DNA of 64,000 nucleotides. Source: Eulemur rufifrons. Lineage: Eukaryota; Chordata; Mammalia; Primates; Lemuridae. Location: NCBI RefSeq assembly GCF_041146395.1, contig NC_091009.1, positions 501,001-565,000 of the forward strand. Direction: 5' to 3'. Numbering within the stretch: the stretch's first letter is position 1; every line of letters starts with the position of its first letter. The notes beneath the pieces were generated by a model. It was not told where the DNA came from and made no database searches. It saw nothing but the letters and a program-made list of their open reading frames with translations. A program made the position numbers and the translations under genes. Below, piece by piece: positions 62,631 to 64,000 of the stretch.

Positions 62631-64000
62631 ATTCTCAGACTTCTTGCTTTCTTAGAGTTTAGAAAGCCTGCAATCCTCCCATGCCATGCGTGAAAGGAGC
62701 CTCTACCACTGTGTCCTGCATGAAACCCACGGGCCCATACCCAGAGTATGATAGAGTGGGTTCCCGGGTACAATCCCAGCCCCCTAAACTCCCCCCGCCC
62801 GCCTAATGCAGACAGGGCCCGTGCGCTAAGCATAAACAATACCTTTAACAGATAACCCTAACCCTGAACATAACACCCAACCCTGTTCCTATTTCTCCCC
62901 TTAACACGTAAACCTCACCGTGCGCCTAACTTTAACCTCTTATCCTAACGTTAATGCATAACCCATTTCCTGAGAACAACCCCATCCCATAATTCTAACC
63001 CTATCTCCTAGTCATCACTGTGACACCTAATCCCTAACCCTAATTCTAAACTGCTAATCCTAACCGTAACCCTACCTACAACCCTAACACTGACAGTAAC
63101 CCTTAATTCTAATCCCAACGCTCTGCCTAACAAAAACCCTAACCCTTGACCCTAACCCTTCACCCTAACCCCTAAGCATTACCCTATCCCTTAACCCTAA
63201 TCCTAATCCTAACCATTAAACCTAACTCTAGCTCTTAAAGCTAACCCTAAACCTTACCCTCACGACTAGACCTAACCCTGACACTAACCTAACACCTAAC
63301 TCTAACCAGAACCCGTAAAGCTAACCCTGAACCCTATCCCTAACCCTAGCAGTAAACTTTAACCCTAAACCTAAGGGCAACCCGTAACCCTAATCCTATC
63401 ATTTTACCCTAAAACTAACCCCTAAACCTAACCCATAAACCTAACCCCTATACCTCACCCTAACTCTAACCCCAATCCTAATTCTAACCATACCCCTTCA
63501 TAAAACACTAACTCCTAACCGTAGCCCTAACACTAACCAAAAACCATAGTCACTAATCCCTAACCCTAACGCTTAACCTTTACCCTAACCGTTAGCCCTC
63601 ACCCTAAATCTTAACACTGACCCTAACCTTAACCTTTAACTCTAAGCCTAACCCTTAACCCTACAGTAAGGAAGACCCTTAATGCTAATGGGATCCCTTA
63701 TCCCTAACCCTAACACTACAGCTAAAAATAACCCTAACCTTTGATCCTTAAACCTAACCCCTAACACTTACTTTAACCCCAAACCCTAACCCTAATCCTA
63801 AGCATTAAACCTAACCCTATCTCTTAAACCTAACGCTAGCCCTTACCCTAACGCCTAGATCTAACCCTAAATCTAACCACCGCCTAATCCTAACCTTAAG
63901 CCCTAATGCTAACTCTAACCCTGAACCCTAAACCTACCCATAACCCTTAACACTAACCCTATCCGTGAACCTTAACTGTGACCCTAACCATTACCCGCAC
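62631..64000 (-). repeat. 1.88-kb monomer 10, cut by the window edge
   Basis: The first 1,370 bp of a monomer. It repeats monomer 9 at an offset of 1,883 bp, including the private variants listed there. The array clearly continues past the window. Confidence 0.88.

Noticed and set aside
12533..62839. Open frames rich in RIRVRVRVRV in the telomeric part
   Set aside because: These are translations of degenerate TTAGGG hexamers plus part of a spacer block. They change frame between otherwise equivalent copies.
12300..64000. A functional telomere or terminal TTAGGG tract
   Set aside because: Perfect runs are only about two to five hexamers long, the filler is duplicated together with its mutations, and the sequence continues at both window edges in non-terminal context.
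12139..64000. Spacer blocks A and B as tRNA-derived SINEs or transposons
   Set aside because: They have no poly(A) tail, no terminal inverted repeats, no target duplications and no recognisable Pol III boxes. They occur at fixed places in a tandem unit and not at scattered insertion sites.

Overview
This window is a compound satellite region from a eukaryotic chromosome. I find no protein-coding gene, RNA gene or bacterial feature in it. The organism is almost certainly a strepsirrhine primate, most likely a lemur. Two full-length dimeric Alu elements (about 37.4 and 55.4 kb) have the middle segment that I associate with lemur/galago Alus, and nearly everything from 12.3 kb on is degenerate vertebrate telomeric TTAGGG sequence. 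The species assignment is inference; the repeats are seen directly.

Layout. (1) 1-12,138: tandem satellite with a monomer of about 93 bp. Monomers of three types form a trimer of about 280 bp, and these are nested in blocks of about 2.6-2.9 kb. The array changes orientation near 1,450. It loses trimer order and becomes more divergent towards its right edge (about 11.1-12.1 kb). (2) 12,139-12,680: a short transition with two truncated spacer blocks. (3) 12,681-23,560: degenerate TTAGGG on the + strand, interrupted every 0.5-1.8 kb by non-telomeric spacer blocks of about 190 bp. I call the blocks A1, A2, A3 and B. Together they make a 4.09-kb higher-order unit, present as two full copies and a decayed third. 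(4) Near 23,560 the telomeric strand flips: TTAGGG on the left meets CCCTAA on the right, the head-to-head arrangement known from ancestral telomere-telomere fusions. (5) 23,561-33,398: an old, rearranged mosaic of the same blocks in reverse orientation. (6) 33,399-45,362: three copies of a shortened unit of about 3.55 kb containing B, A3 and an A1/A3 hybrid block. (7) 45,363-64,000: a tandem array of a 1.88-kb monomer containing only A3-type blocks, nine full copies and a partial tenth running off the end.

How the parts relate. The spacer blocks share an apparently homologous core of about 42 bp with the 93-bp satellite, so the two repeat families seem to have a common origin. The unit shrinks stepwise from 4.09 to 3.55 to 1.88 kb. 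Hybrid block junctions, and joints lying in the longest uninterrupted CCCTAA runs, suggest recombination both between spacer blocks and between telomeric runs. The Alus each occupy one repeat copy only, so they inserted after that part of the array was amplified.

Open frames of 60-110 codons occur throughout, but they follow from the periodicity of the repeats and I do not annotate them as genes. All homology statements come from reading and aligning by eye; percent identities were not computed.
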